A DNA stretch of 64,000 bases from the NCBI RefSeq assembly GCF_017908595.1, contig NZ_JAGKTL010000004.1, forward strand, positions 248,001 to 312,000, given 5' to 3'. The stretch comes from Rhodothermus bifroesti. Lineage in GTDB: Bacteria > Bacteroidota > Rhodothermia > Rhodothermales > Rhodothermaceae. Below the pieces are notes generated by a model. That model saw only the letters and a program-made list of their open reading frames with translations, was not told the DNA's origin and searched no databases. The position numbers and the translations under genes were made by a program. Positions 27,701-36,208 of the stretch are shown piece after piece. Each line of letters opens with the position of its first letter. Position 1 is the stretch's first letter.

Positions 27701-30700
27701 CGTTCGCGGCGAGCTGACCCAAACGCTACCAACGCTCGATATCTATTTCAACCCGTACATGCGCGGGCCTTACAACTATAGCACCGACCTCGAAGACTTT
27801 CTGGCTCATCCGGAAGAAGTGTGGGGCGGCATGATGCAGCCAATCCCTCAAGGCTACACCGATTTCAACTTAAGGAATATCGAGTTTGTGGAATTTATTT
27901 TCCGTCCTTTCCCCGAAAATCCTGAGCGGGATGCGGGCTCAGAGGCTAAACTCTACATTGACCTAGGTGCGATCTCTGAGGACGTGATTCCTAACGGCAA
28001 GCTCAACGCCGAAGACGGGCTCTCGATGACCGATCCAAGCAGTGGCTTTCGAGGGGACCAGTGGAGCCGCTATCCTACAGGCATTCAGAACAACTCGGTT
28101 GACTTAGACCTCAGCACACGCCGCACCGAAGACCTAGGCCTCGATGGCTTAGCCTCCTACGACCCTTCGGCTTATCCTGAAGTGTATACCGAACAGTTTC
28201 ACTTCCGAAAGTTTTTGGAAAGCCTTGATCCCAACCATGGGGACCTGCGCTACCGCGCAGAAGTAGCGCGGGCATTGCGCGACCCTTCGGGAGACGACTA
28301 CCAGCCCTTTGATAACGATGCCTTTTTCAATGACCCTGAACTTTTCCCTTCCGAGCTTTACCCGAATGGGGTTCCCCTACAGCAGCGGTTTGCGTTTTAT
28401 TTTCCTGGCCTGGAACTCAATGCCTATGAAACCCAGAACCAACTCGCTCGCGGCGGCATTCGGCGGGGCAATTCCCGCATTCCCGATACCGAAGACCTGA
28501 ATTTTAACGGCTCCCTGGATACCGAAAACAGCTACTTTCAGTATGAAATTCCGCTCAGCAAAGCAGCGCTCGATTCGTTAGCCCAACCCGGGCGTGAAGA
28601 CGACTACGTGGTTGGTGCCATTACCAATAGCCGGGGGGAGACCTGGTACCAGGTCCGCATCCCTGTCCGCAATTACACACGTAAAGTGGGCAATATCCAG
28701 GATTTTTCGCTCATTCAGACCATTCGGGTGTGGACGACGGGCCACCGTGTTCCGATCACGTTGCGTTTTGCTACCTTTGAGCTGGTAGGCAGCCAGTGGC
28801 GTAAAGCTGAAGAAGTGGCTGTTGAAGAGCGCACACCTTCGGATACGCTGTTTACCAACACCCGGGTGAGCATCTCCAGCGTCAGCAACGAAAAAAATCC
28901 AGATATTTACCGTACGCCCAGCGGAGCCATTATCAGCCAAGTGCGCACTACCACAGGCGTTGTCCGCAACGCCCGCGAGCAAGCCCTTGTCCTTCGCGTC
29001 GAAAACCTTTATCCCGGCCACCAGCGCGGCATCTACAAAACGTTTACCCAAGGGCTGGATTTACTCAAGTATTCCAACCTGCGCATGTTCGTCCACCTGC
29101 ACGGCACTTTAGCCGATGGCACTCCCCTAGAAGCTCTGGCGCAACAAGACCCTGAAGGCGCTCGCCAGAAAGTACGGCTTTTTGTGCGCCTGGGTGCCAA
29201 CGCCAATAACGACTACTACGAATACGAACAGCCCCTGATGCCCAGCTCCGTTACCTCGGGCAGCAGCGATGAGCTATGGCAGACCTTTCAACGATGGGGC
29301 GACCGGGTGATTGACCTCAACTCGGTCAATATCCTGCTGGGGGCCTTCAACGAACTTAAAATCGCCCGTGATGCAGCAGGCTTCCCGGCCGACAGCGTTT
29401 TCTGGAACAAAATCAACGGTCAGCCTACGGCGCCAGGCGTCCCCGATGCCGATGCTTTTGCCCCACCCGGCAGCCGACTGGCGGTCAAAGGCAATCCATC
29501 GCTCAGTCGCATCACGATGATCATCATCGGCGTGCGCAATCCGGCTGCTGAAAACAGTGCCGATCCGCGCGATCGTCTCGAAGAAGTCGTTGTGTGGCTC
29601 AACGAGCTGCGTGTTTCGGGATACGACGAAAAAAATGGCTATGCGGGTTTGGCTAACCTCAACCTTAAGCTGGCCGACCTTGGCCGCGTGCGGGCGAACT
29701 TCCGCATGCAAACCGACGGCTTCGGTGCGCTCTCCAGCACTTTAGGGGAACGTGAGCAAAACAATCAACAGAGCTGGAGTATTGCCACCGACATTAACCT
29801 AGACCGGCTGCTGCCGCGCCGCTACGGTTGGTCTATCCCGTTCTCGCTGCAGCTTCAGTCCAGCACCACCACACCTCGCTTCGATCCGGCACGGGGCGAC
29901 GTGCGCCTCCAGGAAGTGCTAAACCAGATCAGTCTCGACAGCACGCGCTCCCGCAGTGAGCAGGCCCAGGCCCGCCAAGAGGTGCTCGAGCGCGTACAGA
30001 CGCACAACATGACGCGCTCCTACAGCTTCCGGGTCCAAAAACAGGGCTCTAAGTCTTGGCTCATGCGCACGTTGGTTGATGGGCTCAATTTCAGCTATGC
30101 CTTTGCGGCAACCGAAGGACGCAGTCCAACGCAGCGCTTTAATACGTCCTGGCGCTGGACGACTTCTTTAAGCTACCGGCTTAACGTCCGTCGTCCCCGC
30201 ACAGTACGTCCTTTCGCTTTCTTAGACGACGTGCCTTTGGTAGGCCTGCTGGCTGGGCTGCAGTTTAATTACCTTCCCCAAAGCCTTTCTTGGTCGGGCA
30301 GCGCCAACCGCAACTTTTCCGCCAACCAAGATCGTGGACCTGTGCTGCCTGGCCAGCGCAATCCTACGTTGCCAGATCTGGTCATCAGCCCTATTCGGGA
30401 GCAGCATAGCCTGGCACACAGCCGAAATTTCAGCCTACAGTACAACCCCTTCACGTTCTTCAACCTCAGCTTCGACACCAACACGCAGCAGAGCCTCAAT
30501 GCGCTGAGCGTTGACACCGTCTATCAGGTGGTCACGCGCGACACGGTTTATCGCGGCCTGCGTATGGAAGAGGCGATTGCTCGCGGCTTAATCGCACCGG
30601 AAGATGCAGGCGTGCGGGCTTTCGAGCAATACCGTCTCCAGCCGGTTCCCTTCCACCGCGTCTTGCGGCGCACACTTGAAGGTGCCGAAGGTTTGCGCAC

Positions 30701-32408
30701 CGATCGCTACCAGCAACGGTTCACCGCAAATTTGCGCCCCGACTTAGGCCGTCGCCTAAACTGGCTGCGCTTGCAAGACGTGAGCTACACAGCACAGTTT
30801 GCCTGGCAAAACGGCTCCATTCAGCGTAACACAGGAGCCAGCGTTTCTAACCAGGCGTCGCTGAGCAGCGGTCTTACACTACAACCCCGGGAGCTCTGGC
30901 GCAAGTTTGCTTTCTACCGCAAGCTGGAAGAGCAAGAGCGTCAAGCCGAACAGCGCCGCCGTCAGCCTCAGACGCAACAAGACGAAGACAAACCTCGGCC
31001 GCTGATTCGTCCACCCAACCCCATTGTCCTGCTCCGCCGGCTCTTTTTGGCTGTGACTGGCATCGAAAACCTGCAGCTTTCTGGTCGCGCCAACTGGAGC
31101 AGCGCTTCAAGCAACGTGGGCCGAGGGCCTATCGACAGCGTACGCGTCGCCTATAGCCTTTGGGATGCCTTGCACGGGCGTGGACCTTCGGTCGGTTATC
31201 GCTTTGGCCTAGACCGCCGCATCGATTTATCCAATCGCGTACTCGACCCTAGTCTCCAGGTGGCCGACCAGTTATCGAACGACTATGAACTTCGGGCTTC
31301 GACCTCGCTGCGGCTGAGTCCAACGCTTCAGGTGACGCTCAACTGGAACGTTAATTGGAACACGCGCACGGACTATTCCTACCGTCCCAACCCCAACGGT
31401 CTTGTAGACACCACCATGAGCAATAGAGGAAGCAGCCGCGCTTCAGTTTGGGCCTTTGGCGCTTCTTACCTCGACCTTTTCCGTCGCCAGCTGGATACCT
31501 ATCGAAAAGATTTAGCCCAAGCTTCTAATCCTGCCCTCTTTGGCGACGAAAACGGGGACGGGCGCGTGGCGCTGACCAATGCCACTGTAGTCGCCGACTT
31601 CCGAAGCGCCTTCACGCACAGCTTGGGTCGGCTTGGCACGCACACCCCTATCCCCCTACCAAGCTGGCAGATCAACTATACAGGGCTGTCTAACTGGCCC
31701 TTGTTCCGCAGCCTGGCCCAAGGCGTCACGCTGCGCCACGGCTACAGTGCCGACTACAGTAGTGACTATCGCACCAACCTAAACGCCCTCTCCGACGATC
31801 CCAGCGTTGCCTTTGGCACGTTTAGCTTAGGCAATCGCCGCATTCGCTATCGCTTCTCGCGTTATGAAGTCAGCGCCGTGCGCATTAACGAGCGCTACCA
31901 ACCCCTCCTAGGCTTAGACATTACCTGGAAAAATCGGCTTCAGACCAACCTCTCCTGGTCTCAAAGCCGCAGCTATTCGCTCTCGACCAACAACGAAATT
32001 AACGCCAGCAAAACCGGAGAGCTCACGCTGAACCTGAACTACCAGGTTCAAGGTCTACGCATCCCGTTTTTACCAATCAAACGCCTCCAAAACCGCGTTG
32101 GGATAAGCCTAAGCCTTTCACGGGCTACGACCGATGAGCGTCGCTACTCGCTGTTTCGCGCCCTACAGGCAGCAGCTGACAATCCCGAAGCCTTCGACCC
32201 CCACAATGCCCTCAGTCCCGACTTTGCCCCACGGTTAACGTCCTGGACACGTACAACCATTGCACCCCAGATCTCCTATCAGTTCAGTAACCGCGTATCG
32301 GCCGCCTTTCAGCTCCGTTACGAACGCTTCGAAAGCGCCGACAGCCGCGTTCCCTCTTCGACCACCATGCAAGGTGGCTTTAACGTGCGCGTGAGCATCT
32401 CCAACTAA
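24786..32408 (+). CDS. sprA: SprA, type IX secretion outer-membrane translocon
   Basis: Giant outer-membrane protein (2540 aa) that forms the export pore of the type IX secretion system. The ATG at 24786 is chosen over a GTG at 24702 because it begins directly before a signal-peptide-like segment (MRTVLRAATWGGVLLIGGLC). Beta-strand-rich throughout; YIDDFEGFENTFSLKQPGSW near residue 885 is a characteristic SprA segment, followed by repeated strand pairs with Asn/Arg/Tyr-rich sequence. The length matches SprA (about 2400 aa in Flavobacterium). A DENGDGR calcium-loop-like stretch occurs near residue 2260. No porV or gld genes are adjacent; the gene stands alone between accD and lipB. Confidence 0.93.
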   Translation: MRTVLRAATWGGVLLIGGLCLVGLGRPAPNGALLFLWPPDSLRQDTTGADTLPTPRADRLLPHRQRDLPYARLHPRSRSLTTLVPGTWQRAVVLDSTHLVYHIYERLGRTDVRIPVTLDLKSYRKLRLHQALRQNWQTVQTQRQRQASQQRRSGLGLSIAIPGGRQSAFTTIFGRPEVDLRVNGQADINAGFNYRKSDQQVAFFGRSAQIDPDFKQDLRLGITGTIGDKLRVNVNWDTNNQFDYQNQLKLEYTGYEDEIIQRIEAGNVMLQTPSQLIRGGQSLFGIKAQFQLGGLRLTTVASQEEGQANALSISGGSQTTTFTLQPTDYDEGTHFFLAYYFRNRWEDALADPPNIRIANGFERITEIEVWKLVYPVRDDENVRQVVAIVDLGEPAELLTLADGYTRADVGALPDNRNDRYDDTPGGEVDAFLRNGQANAAAYLKEQRGLTEDDFQTGRFKRLEPGRDYTFDEVLGYLSLNQRLQENEALAVAFRYRAGGRIYQVGDFSSETGGASGGQDENRLVLKLLRPGQLRQPAPATGYNPAVWYLELRNIYRLPGRSINPENFELDIFYRPPGKTAQKYLSELGAQRTLLQLLGLDRLNQDQAPIPDNRFDFLVNFTINPGNGLLIFPFLEPFGKRLAQLIEQTSLPNDQKAALRNQYVFQDLYVQKKENARRNTQHNVYTIEGSYKSAVQDFYDLRAYAGLVQGSVRVTSGGTPLQEGVDFVVDYQGGTVRITNPAYLTPGREIQITYEQNALFNLQKKTLLGMRADYTLGEKLALGATMMRLSQKSPVDKFRLGEEPIANLIWGIDGSFTAQSEWLTRALDALPLLQTREPSELSFSGEFAQLRPGHGQTLAFERTRRELRNAHRDFNIDELRGISYIDDFEGFENTFSLKQPGSWRLASPPDSTARYPAGFVGTLYDSLRTTWRGVFAWYQLSEILVSDLARRAPVYDPEAVRPVLITDVFPNRDVRGELTQTLPTLDIYFNPYMRGPYNYSTDLEDFLAHPEEVWGGMMQPIPQGYTDFNLRNIEFVEFIFRPFPENPERDAGSEAKLYIDLGAISEDVIPNGKLNAEDGLSMTDPSSGFRGDQWSRYPTGIQNNSVDLDLSTRRTEDLGLDGLASYDPSAYPEVYTEQFHFRKFLESLDPNHGDLRYRAEVARALRDPSGDDYQPFDNDAFFNDPELFPSELYPNGVPLQQRFAFYFPGLELNAYETQNQLARGGIRRGNSRIPDTEDLNFNGSLDTENSYFQYEIPLSKAALDSLAQPGREDDYVVGAITNSRGETWYQVRIPVRNYTRKVGNIQDFSLIQTIRVWTTGHRVPITLRFATFELVGSQWRKAEEVAVEERTPSDTLFTNTRVSISSVSNEKNPDIYRTPSGAIISQVRTTTGVVRNAREQALVLRVENLYPGHQRGIYKTFTQGLDLLKYSNLRMFVHLHGTLADGTPLEALAQQDPEGARQKVRLFVRLGANANNDYYEYEQPLMPSSVTSGSSDELWQTFQRWGDRVIDLNSVNILLGAFNELKIARDAAGFPADSVFWNKINGQPTAPGVPDADAFAPPGSRLAVKGNPSLSRITMIIIGVRNPAAENSADPRDRLEEVVVWLNELRVSGYDEKNGYAGLANLNLKLADLGRVRANFRMQTDGFGALSSTLGEREQNNQQSWSIATDINLDRLLPRRYGWSIPFSLQLQSSTTTPRFDPARGDVRLQEVLNQISLDSTRSRSEQAQARQEVLERVQTHNMTRSYSFRVQKQGSKSWLMRTLVDGLNFSYAFAATEGRSPTQRFNTSWRWTTSLSYRLNVRRPRTVRPFAFLDDVPLVGLLAGLQFNYLPQSLSWSGSANRNFSANQDRGPVLPGQRNPTLPDLVISPIREQHSLAHSRNFSLQYNPFTFFNLSFDTNTQQSLNALSVDTVYQVVTRDTVYRGLRMEEAIARGLIAPEDAGVRAFEQYRLQPVPFHRVLRRTLEGAEGLRTDRYQQRFTANLRPDLGRRLNWLRLQDVSYTAQFAWQNGSIQRNTGASVSNQASLSSGLTLQPRELWRKFAFYRKLEEQERQAEQRRRQPQTQQDEDKPRPLIRPPNPIVLLRRLFLAVTGIENLQLSGRANWSSASSNVGRGPIDSVRVAYSLWDALHGRGPSVGYRFGLDRRIDLSNRVLDPSLQVADQLSNDYELRASTSLRLSPTLQVTLNWNVNWNTRTDYSYRPNPNGLVDTTMSNRGSSRASVWAFGASYLDLFRRQLDTYRKDLAQASNPALFGDENGDGRVALTNATVVADFRSAFTHSLGRLGTHTPIPLPSWQINYTGLSNWPLFRSLAQGVTLRHGYSADYSSDYRTNLNALSDDPSVAFGTFSLGNRRIRYRFSRYEVSAVRINERYQPLLGLDITWKNRLQTNLSWSQSRSYSLSTNNEINASKTGELTLNLNYQVQGLRIPFLPIKRLQNRVGISLSLSRATTDERRYSLFRALQAAADNPEAFDPHNALSPDFAPRLTSWTRTTIAPQISYQFSNRVSAAFQLRYERFESADSRVPSSTTMQGGFNVRVSISN

Positions 32409-32462
32409 AGGGCACGCTGGAGAACCTGTGGCGTAAAATCTTGCACAAAGCTAAGGTGCACC

Positions 32463-33230
32463 ATGGCTGAAGCTGTCGTTGTTTGTCGGCTGGGGCGTAT
32501 GGCGTATGGGCCAGCCTGGGCGTTGCAAAAGCGCCTGCAAGCCCGGCTGGTAGCCGCTAAACGTCGCGAGCCGCCCGAGCCCCTTCCTCATGTTTTTTTG
32601 CTGGTAGAACATCCCCCGGTGTATACGCTCGGTAAAAACGGTCGGTTGGAGCACTTGCTTCTCTCCGAAGAAGCCCTACGGGCCCGCGGAGCCGAGTTTT
32701 TCCATATCGATCGCGGGGGAGATATCACATTTCACGGCCCTGGTCAGCTGGTCGGCTATCCGATCTTAGACCTCGACCGCTTCTTTACCGACATTCATCG
32801 CTATCTGCGTGAGCTTGAAGAAACCATCATCCGCACTTGTGCAGACTATGGTTTACGCGCTACGCGCATTGCCGGACGCACTGGTGTGTGGATCGGTCCC
32901 GACAGCCGAGGGCCAGAGCGTAAAATCTGCGCCATGGGCATTCGCTGCAGCCGCTGGGTAACCATGCATGGCTTTGCCTTCAATCTCAATACCGATTTGC
33001 GCTATTTTTCGTTCATTATCCCCTGCGGCATCGCAGACCGAGGCGTTACTTCCTTAGCAGCTGAGCTGGGTCACCCCGTCGATGAAGCTGCTGTGCAAGC
33101 GCGCCTATTGCATCACTTTGCCAACTGCTTCAACGCCGAGCTGACTTTGTATGACGGGGATGCAGCGTTCCATTTTCTCAACGCTTATCTAAACCCACGG
33201 GAACCCGTTTCCCCTGCTTCGGTTAAGTGA
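32463..33230 (+). CDS. lipB: Octanoyl-(ACP):protein octanoyltransferase LipB
   Basis: First enzyme of lipoate biosynthesis, moving octanoate from ACP to E2/GcvH lipoyl domains. 255 aa. [20 protein letters not shown] is the conserved substrate-pocket region, [20 protein letters not shown] carries the catalytic lysine, and [14 protein letters not shown] the catalytic cysteine. Start has an AAGGTG Shine-Dalgarno. It is slightly longer than average, with extra residues at both ends. Confidence 0.95.
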   Translation: MAEAVVVCRLGRMAYGPAWALQKRLQARLVAAKRREPPEPLPHVFLLVEHPPVYTLGKNGRLEHLLLSEEALRARGAEFFHIDRGGDITFHGPGQLVGYPILDLDRFFTDIHRYLRELEETIIRTCADYGLRATRIAGRTGVWIGPDSRGPERKICAMGIRCSRWVTMHGFAFNLNTDLRYFSFIIPCGIADRGVTSLAAELGHPVDEAAVQARLLHHFANCFNAELTLYDGDAAFHFLNAYLNPREPVSPASVK

Positions 33231-33262
33231 GCATCCTTTTTTAGAATCTGCCATTATTGGGT

Positions 33263-33616
33263 ATGGCCGCTTTCGACCTCGACCAGTTTACGCGCCGCCT
33301 CATTGCTGAGGCTCTTTTCTATGACGAAGAATACGGCGCCCTGGGCAACCTGAGCCTGATCGATCCACGCGAGGGCAAAGAGCGGTTTATCGCTTCCTAC
33401 GTTCCTGAAGAAGGTACCTTCAGCATCGAAGAGGCTACCGACTGGGAAAAAGGCGAAATCGACGAAGAGGTTGGGTATGCTTTGGCGGTAGATTCACGTG
33501 AGTATGCAGCCTACGATACGCCCGAAGCAGCGGCCGAAGCACTGCTAGCCTTAGCACGTGAGCATAACTTGCTGCCGAGCATCACACTCCTTTTTGAAGA
33601 AGACGAGGTCAGTTAG
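33263..33616 (+). CDS. Small acidic protein of unknown function
   Basis: 117 aa from the ATG at 33263 (a TTG two codons upstream is less likely). Glu/Ala/Tyr-rich, no signal peptide, no membrane segment. Alternating strand and helix segments such as GNLSLIDPREGKERFIASYV and YALAVDSREYAAYDTPEAAA hint at a small compact fold. It lies 32 nt after lipB and its 3' end overlaps the convergent DUF423 gene by 8 nt. I do not recognise it. Confidence 0.65.
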   Translation: MAAFDLDQFTRRLIAEALFYDEEYGALGNLSLIDPREGKERFIASYVPEEGTFSIEEATDWEKGEIDEEVGYALAVDSREYAAYDTPEAAAEALLALAREHNLLPSITLLFEEDEVS

Positions 33617-33989
33617 GCAGCACACCTTTCCACAGTTCCCAGGCTAGCAGTCCCCAACCTATAATCCAGAGCGTTCCTCCCAAGGGAGCAACCGCGCCCC
33701 AGTGGGGTGCGTTGGCCAGTACCAGGACGTAGAGGCTTCCGGAAAATAGCCCAATGCCTCCGACGAAAGCCCATCCAGCGTATTTGAGCCTTATTGAGGG
33801 TCGGGAGAAAAGCATCCAGCCTGTCATCAAAAGTGCCAGGGCATGGTACATCTGGTAGCGCACGCCAGTCTCAAACGTCTGCAACCGTTCCGGCGTAACG
33901 TGCGGCGCCAACCCATGGGCCGCAAATGCGCCTAAGGCTACAGCCATACCCGCTGTTAGAGCACCCAAAACGAGAAAACACCGAGCCAT
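33609..33989 (-). CDS. DUF423 membrane protein (YgdD-like)
   Basis: 126-aa inner-membrane protein with four predicted spans. ALTAGMAVALGAFAAHGL at the N-terminus, then the QTFETGVRYQMYHALALL segment and a closing ANAPHWGAVAPLGGTLWIIG segment are the DUF423 pattern (E. coli YgdD). Function unknown in the family. It converges on the acidic protein gene with an 8-nt overlap. Confidence 0.9.
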   Translation of the reverse strand: MARCFLVLGALTAGMAVALGAFAAHGLAPHVTPERLQTFETGVRYQMYHALALLMTGWMLFSRPSIRLKYAGWAFVGGIGLFSGSLYVLVLANAPHWGAVAPLGGTLWIIGWGLLAWELWKGVLPN

Positions 33990-34039
33990 ACACGTAACCG
34001 CTAACCAAGTTGCTCCTCACAAAAGAACAACACAAAGCC

Positions 34040-34540
34040 CTAGCGGGGTGCGGCCGGATATCGAATTTCAAATGGAAAGATGCGATCGTTAAGCTTCAGG
34101 GTGTAACTCCCTGGCTTCCAGCTGCCCTCTAGTGGCAGGTAAAACCGAAACGGTTGTCGCACAGGGCGGCAGCGTTTTCTGGCTGGGCGGTGCATCCAGA
34201 GCTGCACACGCAGCAGGTTTCCAGCCCGCTCTTGCGCTACGGTATCCAGCGCAGCACAAGCCTCTGGAAGACTGCCTTTAATCAAAAGCTCTACCTTCTG
34301 CTCTCCGGTAGGCTGGTCGTCGAGTGGGGCTATGCGTACATGCACGGTATCGATAGGGACAAGATAGCGCAGGTATTGCTGGTCTACTTTAGGAGGCGTT
34401 AAGTCTAAGGTCAGACGTTCATCCGGGGCGTGGCCTACGTAGCGATGTCCAAAGCGATCATCGGGAGAGACAAGCCGAGGTGCAGAGGCACAACTCCCCA
34501 TCAACGTAATGATTAAAAACAAGCTAGGTACCCAGCGCAC
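34040..34540 (-). CDS. Putative lipoprotein of unknown function
   Basis: 166 aa from the GTG at 34540, 7 nt after the rsfS stop; the upstream open frame lies inside rsfS. The N-terminus is hydrophobic and ends LMGSC, a plausible though imperfect lipobox, so it is probably a membrane-anchored lipoprotein. The mature part looks like a two-layer beta domain (VDTVHVRIAPLD-like strands, FRFYLPLEGSWKPGSYTLKL). No family recognised. Downstream gene in the LytR_C-rsfS operon. Confidence 0.65.
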   Translation of the reverse strand: MRWVPSLFLIITLMGSCASAPRLVSPDDRFGHRYVGHAPDERLTLDLTPPKVDQQYLRYLVPIDTVHVRIAPLDDQPTGEQKVELLIKGSLPEACAALDTVAQERAGNLLRVQLWMHRPARKRCRPVRQPFRFYLPLEGSWKPGSYTLKLNDRIFPFEIRYPAAPR

Positions 34541-34547
34541 ACCTGGC

Positions 34548-34994
34548 TCAGCCCATCTGAGCGGCCACCGCCTGAAGCAGACGCACGGTAGCCCCCGATC
34601 CAGTTTCCGGGACTGATTCCTGAGGGGCATCACCCCAGAGTCGTTCTAGGTTGTAAAACGCTCGTTTTTCTGGAGTAAAAATGTGCACGACCATGTTGAC
34701 ATAGTCAAGCAGCACCCACTGCAAATGGTCCCGTCCCTCGATATGCCATGGCCGCTCTTGGCATTGCTGAGCAATGCGCTCTTCCACCGCATCGGCAATT
34801 GCCCGAATTTGTAGGTCCGATTCACCGGTGCACAACACAAAGAAATCGGCCACGCCGCTAACCTGACGCATGTCCATCACCACCAGGTCGCGGGCTTTTT
34901 TATCTAAAGCTGCGTCCACGGCATGCTGCGCCAATACGTGAGCTGGAAGCAATGTCCGGCGTCGCGCACGTGTTTTTGCCATTACTTGTCGCAT
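34548..34994 (-). CDS. rsfS: Ribosomal silencing factor RsfS
   Basis: RsfS (YbeB/RsfA) binds ribosomal protein L14 and blocks subunit joining when nutrients are low. 148 aa; an alternative ATG four codons in is also possible. Core: VMDMRQVSGVADFFVLCTGE, QIRAIADAVEERI, then HIEGRDHLQWVLLDYVNMVV and HIFTPEKRAFYNLERLW, all diagnostic. It carries an extended C-terminal tail of about 30 residues. Lies 17 nt after a LytR_C-domain gene, a common arrangement. Confidence 0.95.
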   Translation of the reverse strand: MRQVMAKTRARRRTLLPAHVLAQHAVDAALDKKARDLVVMDMRQVSGVADFFVLCTGESDLQIRAIADAVEERIAQQCQERPWHIEGRDHLQWVLLDYVNMVVHIFTPEKRAFYNLERLWGDAPQESVPETGSGATVRLLQAVAAQMG

Positions 34995-35011
34995 AGGCAG
35001 TCTTTCAACGG

Positions 35012-35467
35012 TTATTCTTGAAACGGCGCCAGCGAAGCATAGTCTTGTCCTACAATCACTGAGGCATCCAGAAACAGATCCGGACGAATTTGCTGCTGGA
35101 CGCGCTCTTCAGGGATGCCCAGTGCCGCAGCCACTTTACGGGCTGCTTCCAGATCACCTACGCGATCAATCACCAGGGAATGTGGTTCTATGCGCGTATA
35201 GTTGCCGACCTCCACTACATCAAAACCGCGCTGGCGCAAATAGTGCGTTGTGCGGGCGGCCACGCCCTCTACACCACAAGCATTTCGCACTTCTACCTGA
35301 ATAATTTTCCCAATAAGCTGCGCGGGATTTTTCTCGCGTGCGGGGTCAACTCGGGGGGCCAACAAGCGCACACCTAATGCATACAGCAGCAAACCGACGC
35401 CCGCCAAGAGCACCACAAGCAGTAAACCTTCCCATCGTTTTGGACGCTGCGTCCGCTTACGCCGCAT
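35012..35467 (-). CDS. LytR C-terminal domain (LytR_C) membrane protein
   Basis: 151 aa with a basic N-terminus, one transmembrane segment (about 15-35) and a periplasmic LytR_C domain: QVEVRNACGVEGVAARTTHY followed by LRQRGFDVVEVGNYT. The domain is found at the end of LytR-CpsA-Psr cell-wall ligases; here it stands alone, so it is not itself the ligase. Likely cell-wall related. First gene of a short operon with rsfS and a lipoprotein. Confidence 0.82.
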   Translation of the reverse strand: MRRKRTQRPKRWEGLLLVVLLAGVGLLLYALGVRLLAPRVDPAREKNPAQLIGKIIQVEVRNACGVEGVAARTTHYLRQRGFDVVEVGNYTRIEPHSLVIDRVGDLEAARKVAAALGIPEERVQQQIRPDLFLDASVIVGQDYASLAPFQE

Positions 35468-35541
35468 AGGTCAACTAGGATAAAAAACGCGACACACCGC
35501 GCGGTATGCCGCGTTGGCTTGGGTATTTCCCACAACGTGCA

Positions 35542-36045
35542 TCACGGATCGTTCCAGAATAGCGAGGCACCGTATGGCCGAAATGGATAGTATCCGTAAG
35601 GATAAAGGTAATAGCCGTAGGGACTCTGACGTACGGAAAACTGAAGCAGCATATTTTCGCGTGGGCGGTAAGCTACTTCAGCATTGCGCAGGAAAATCTG
35701 CGGCCGACGCTCTAGTCCTAGACTGCCACCAAAAGGTGAATGCGCCACCCCAATGTCAACCCGTGCAGCCAGCTTATCGCTAAACTGCCACAGCATAGAG
35801 TTGGTGTAAACCCCCAGCGAATAGCTGTAGCCCCCAATCGTTCCCATGCTCATCTCATAGGTGTGTTGCATGCGAAAGTGCTCCGCGCTGAACAAATCGT
35901 TGAGCGAGAATCCCGATCCCATGCTGTAAAGCCGCATAGGAGCGCGTTGCACCGCAGCAGGCACATTTTCACGAAGCTGGGCCTGAGCTGGAGCGGCTAG
36001 ACCTAACATCACCATCAAGCCAACCAGTAAGAGCGTCTTGCGCAT
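35542..36045 (-). CDS. Small secreted/outer-membrane protein
   Basis: 167 aa with a classical signal peptide (MRKTLLLVGLMVMLGLAAPA, cleavage near AQA-Q). The mature part has alternating aromatic/Gly/Ser strands (TYEMSMGTIGGYSYSLGVYT) that suggest a small beta-barrel or periplasmic beta protein, and a Tyr/Pro/Gly-rich C-terminus. Resembles uncharacterised Bacteroidota outer-membrane proteins; no family named. Promoter-like sequence lies upstream. Confidence 0.65.
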   Translation of the reverse strand: MRKTLLLVGLMVMLGLAAPAQAQLRENVPAAVQRAPMRLYSMGSGFSLNDLFSAEHFRMQHTYEMSMGTIGGYSYSLGVYTNSMLWQFSDKLAARVDIGVAHSPFGGSLGLERRPQIFLRNAEVAYRPRENMLLQFSVRQSPYGYYLYPYGYYPFRPYGASLFWNDP

Positions 36046-36079
36046 GGCATTGCTATTTTTTTAGCCCCGCAGGTTGTTG

Positions 36080-36110
36080 TAAGAGTAAGCTTTCGCTGGT
36101 TTATTGTCAA
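36080..36110 (-). promoter_or_regulatory. Promoter-like sequence for the small OM protein
   Basis: On the minus strand TTGACA (36105-36110) is followed, 20 nt after its TTG, by TACTCTTA (36080-36087), a partial match to the Bacteroidota -33/-7 pattern TTG and TAnnTTTG. It is 35 nt from the start of the downstream gene. The remainder of 36046-36208 shows nothing else I can name. Confidence 0.35.
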
Positions 36111-36208
36111 GAACGGCCAATCGTCTTAATTGTTGCCTGCGCTGGAAACCTTTCCCTCCCTTAGGCATGCTTTTTCGCCAACTGAGAAGTCATCTTTTGG
36201 CCTAAATC

